Assembly (NCBI RefSeq): GCF_000582685.1
Contig: NZ_KK073768.1
Location: 3,357,747 to 3,421,746, forward strand
Origin: [Scytonema hofmanni] UTEX 2349
GTDB lineage: Bacteria > Cyanobacteriota > Cyanobacteriia > Cyanobacteriales > Nostocaceae
Length of the DNA stretch: 64,000 nucleotides
Reading direction: 5' to 3'
Shown here: piece by piece, positions 62,189 to 64,000 of the stretch
Layout of the letters: each line of letters starts with the position of its first letter
Numbering within the stretch: position 1 is the stretch's first letter
Program-made: the position numbers and the translations under genes
Notes under the pieces: model-generated
The model's input: only the letters and a program-made list of their open reading frames with translations
What the model was told of the DNA's origin: nothing
Databases searched by the model: none

Positions 62189-63670
62189 TTATTTTTTATC
62201 GCCAATCGGATTGATTTCTCCGACAAATTTTAACAAGTCAACCATTGTAAATGTACCAGGAATTTGGGAAGGTAGTATTGGCTTCCAATCTGGGCAACGC
62301 ACTAAATATGAGCTGCTATCTCCTTCTAAAAGACCGACAAACACCTCAGCGAGAATGCGACTTCCGACTTGACCCAACCGCTTTCCTTGACCTTGGACTT
62401 GCGCTTCTTTGAGGATATAATACCACAGTGGTGACTCAACATGAAAGTTATGCTTGACAGCAACTGCTCCATCAGTTCCTGTGGAGATTTCAGCCCTAGT
62501 CAACGGCTGGAGTCTCATAAACCGAGCTACACTTTGACCTGATGGTAAGCCGAGACTGCGACCACGCAGCAGGTTTCTCACTGCCAATGAATTAGGAGGT
62601 GGAACATTTGGCAAATTCTTCAACGGGTCAACCAGGAATGGATCTAGCTTGCGGCTCAAACCAACTGGTACATTAGAATCGATTTGAAAGAACCTTCTCC
62701 AGTCAATAATCCAGTCACTGGGAATAGGAATATTAGCAAAGTCACCCAACTCACCTGATTTGGCAGTGAAACGAAACAGCAGTTCCAAAGTAGCAGGAGT
62801 GACTCCTCCAGGAAGAGGAGTGAAAACCCGGTTGTAGTCATAAACCGCACGTACCATGCTGTGACCGAGACGATAGGCAGCTACTGAAAACTCAACCGGG
62901 ATGAATGGCTCTTTCTTAAAATTGTAAAAGCGTCTGCCTTTATTCAACACCGTCTCTAGCTGATCCTTGTCAAGAATGCGAGTCAAAAAATCGTTGAGTA
63001 CAATCCATTGATAGTGCCAAATCACCAATTCTCTGGCTTGTATAAAAACCGATTTGTCAGTAGAATTCTTTGGTTTAATGCTTCCATCTCTAATGCCTGC
63101 AACTATTTTGTTGTGAAACTTCAAAAAAGCTAGGTGCAGTTGTGCAACAATTAAGTTTTCATCGTTGCGTGAGTCCCCAAGAAGACCCAAAGTACTCTGG
63201 GCACGAGGCAAGTCATTAGGCAATTTAGTCGGAAGCGATGGATCTCCTGCTCCTGGCTGTTCGTTCGTTGTCCCAATTAAAAAGAGATCCGGGTCATTGA
63301 GTTGGTAGAGATACGGTTGCACATCCGGTCCTGAACCATAGAGACTATCAAGGTCAAGCTTTGGTGTGCGGAAATTTTGCACAGCCAATGGATCGACAAG
63401 AGTCTCTTGCAGAGCAGTGGTATCAAGGGTTATGTCATGATCGACAAATTGACCAAGATAAGTGAACCCCGCAGGGACATTTAAATTGTCACCGGCAGGA
63501 GTATTTGGGCTAGGATCGTTCATTGCGTTGCCCAATTCAGTCAAACTTTGTTGTGACGGAATAAAACTCGGCAATTTAGGAAACATTCTCCCGAATTTAC
63601 CTGCTTCTGTAAATTCACCCAGCGGTTGATTTTCACCTGTACGAGGGGCAAATCCATGAAATCTACGCAT
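62189..63670 (-). CDS. Animal-type haem peroxidase family protein
   Basis: A 493-residue protein. Distal-haem region: TYLGQFVDHDITLDTTAL (His near residue 79). The later SRNDENLIVAQLHLAFLKFH is the family's Arg/Glu and His block. The proximal-His region is VAAYRLGHSMVRAVYDYN. No signal peptide is seen. Bacterial members oxidise halides or phenolic compounds with peroxide; function here is unknown, possibly defensive. Convergent with crtD-like. Confidence 0.92.
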   Translation of the reverse strand: MRRFHGFAPRTGENQPLGEFTEAGKFGRMFPKLPSFIPSQQSLTELGNAMNDPSPNTPAGDNLNVPAGFTYLGQFVDHDITLDTTALQETLVDPLAVQNFRTPKLDLDSLYGSGPDVQPYLYQLNDPDLFLIGTTNEQPGAGDPSLPTKLPNDLPRAQSTLGLLGDSRNDENLIVAQLHLAFLKFHNKIVAGIRDGSIKPKNSTDKSVFIQARELVIWHYQWIVLNDFLTRILDKDQLETVLNKGRRFYNFKKEPFIPVEFSVAAYRLGHSMVRAVYDYNRVFTPLPGGVTPATLELLFRFTAKSGELGDFANIPIPSDWIIDWRRFFQIDSNVPVGLSRKLDPFLVDPLKNLPNVPPPNSLAVRNLLRGRSLGLPSGQSVARFMRLQPLTRAEISTGTDGAVAVKHNFHVESPLWYYILKEAQVQGQGKRLGQVGSRILAEVFVGLLEGDSSSYLVRCPDWKPILPSQIPGTFTMVDLLKFVGEINPIGDKK

Positions 63671-64000
63671 CTTTATTGTCTTCCTATTTGGAGTTTGTTG
63701 TCCAATTGAAAAGAATTCAATTTGTACTTATCTGTAGTATGGTTTGGGCAAATAAGTTCTGGCAGTACCCCTGAGGGTACTCTTGTATCATGTTCGGAAA
63801 TTATATATGCGTAATATTATGATCGTTAAATTACTTACAACGTAAAGACGTTCCGGCGGAACGTCTCTACGACTGTTACACGGACATGGTATTATATAAT
63901 GTCCGATAAATTACATATGATGTAAAGACGTTCCGGCGGAACGTCTCTACGAGTGTTACGACGTTTTTATTATTGTTAATTAAACGGACATGGTATTATA
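63671..64000. repeat. Spacer with two extended palindromes at the right edge
   Basis: Palindromes 63842-63870 and 63922-63950. Each is followed by part of the extended flank (the second by GTTACGACGTTTTTATTATT and GTTAATTAAACGGACATGGT). The rest contains the peroxidase promoter region. No gene. Confidence 0.85.

Noticed and set aside
1..64000. tRNA, rRNA, tmRNA or riboswitch genes
   Set aside because: No tRNA-like cloverleaf, rRNA segment or known riboswitch core was recognised by eye; a tRNAscan/Rfam run would be decisive.

Overview
The window is chromosomal DNA of a filamentous, probably heterocyst-forming (Nostocales-type) cyanobacterium. The evidence is the very frequent octamer GCGATCGC (HIP1), the xisH/xisI pair, heptamer-type short tandem repeats (GGGCATT and TTGTCCCC families), a CrtD-type carotenoid desaturase, a geranylgeranyl-reductase-family flavoprotein, and many dispersed palindromes of the GTAGAGACG...CGTCTCTAC type. 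I saw no rRNA, tRNA or CRISPR array.

Layout. 1-13.6 kb: a partial UbiA-family prenyltransferase, a giant multi-pass membrane protein, a DNA photolyase, xisHI, split hydantoinase/oxoprolinase genes (hyuA, hyuB) separated by an antisense GNAT gene, and an RlpA-like protein. 14.8-23.1 kb: a Tat-exported PhoX-like phosphatase, an SDR, a REP-associated transposase (RAYT) pseudogene inside arrays of palindromes, a GH57 amylase-like enzyme, a Uma2 remnant and a CBS/histidine-kinase protein with a degraded ATP-binding region. 23.3-27.2 kb: a membrane-anchored HEAT-repeat/NACHT-type NTPase and three very small overlapping genes (RHH-like, DUF6888-like, DUF6887-like). 27.5-33.8 kb: an envelope redox operon (Tat-type thioredoxin lipoprotein, CcdA, b561-type cytochrome), then a YraQ-type permease, its TIGR03943 partner and an Ig-like/beta-propeller protein.

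34.0-40.1 kb holds the most unusual locus: a CHAT protease with a C-terminal coiled coil, an inactive STAND-like protein carrying the same coiled coil at its N-terminus, a MoxR AAA ATPase, a vWA protein with an altered MIDAS, and a large P-loop ATPase with a helical N-terminal domain. This matches the logic of the predicted NTP-dependent vWA-MoxR conflict (immunity or programmed-cell-death) systems and is my main candidate for an under-described system.

40.2-64 kb is mostly housekeeping and envelope functions: a flavoprotein reductase, pyrH-frr, a thioredoxin-like protein, an agmatinase-family hydrolase, an alpha/beta hydrolase, an LCP ligase, an AI-2E-family transporter, an inhibitory-type serpin beside a subtilase, rpe, a fructosamine-kinase-family protein, an M16 peptidase, a GT2 glycosyltransferase, a vapBC-type toxin-antitoxin pair, CrtD and an animal-type haem peroxidase.

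Across the window about 30 copies of the palindrome family lie in intergenic spacers, inside genes (in frame in the photolyase and the giant membrane protein) and around the RAYT gene. Several MITE-like elements are present, one nested in a palindrome copy with a 9-bp target duplication.
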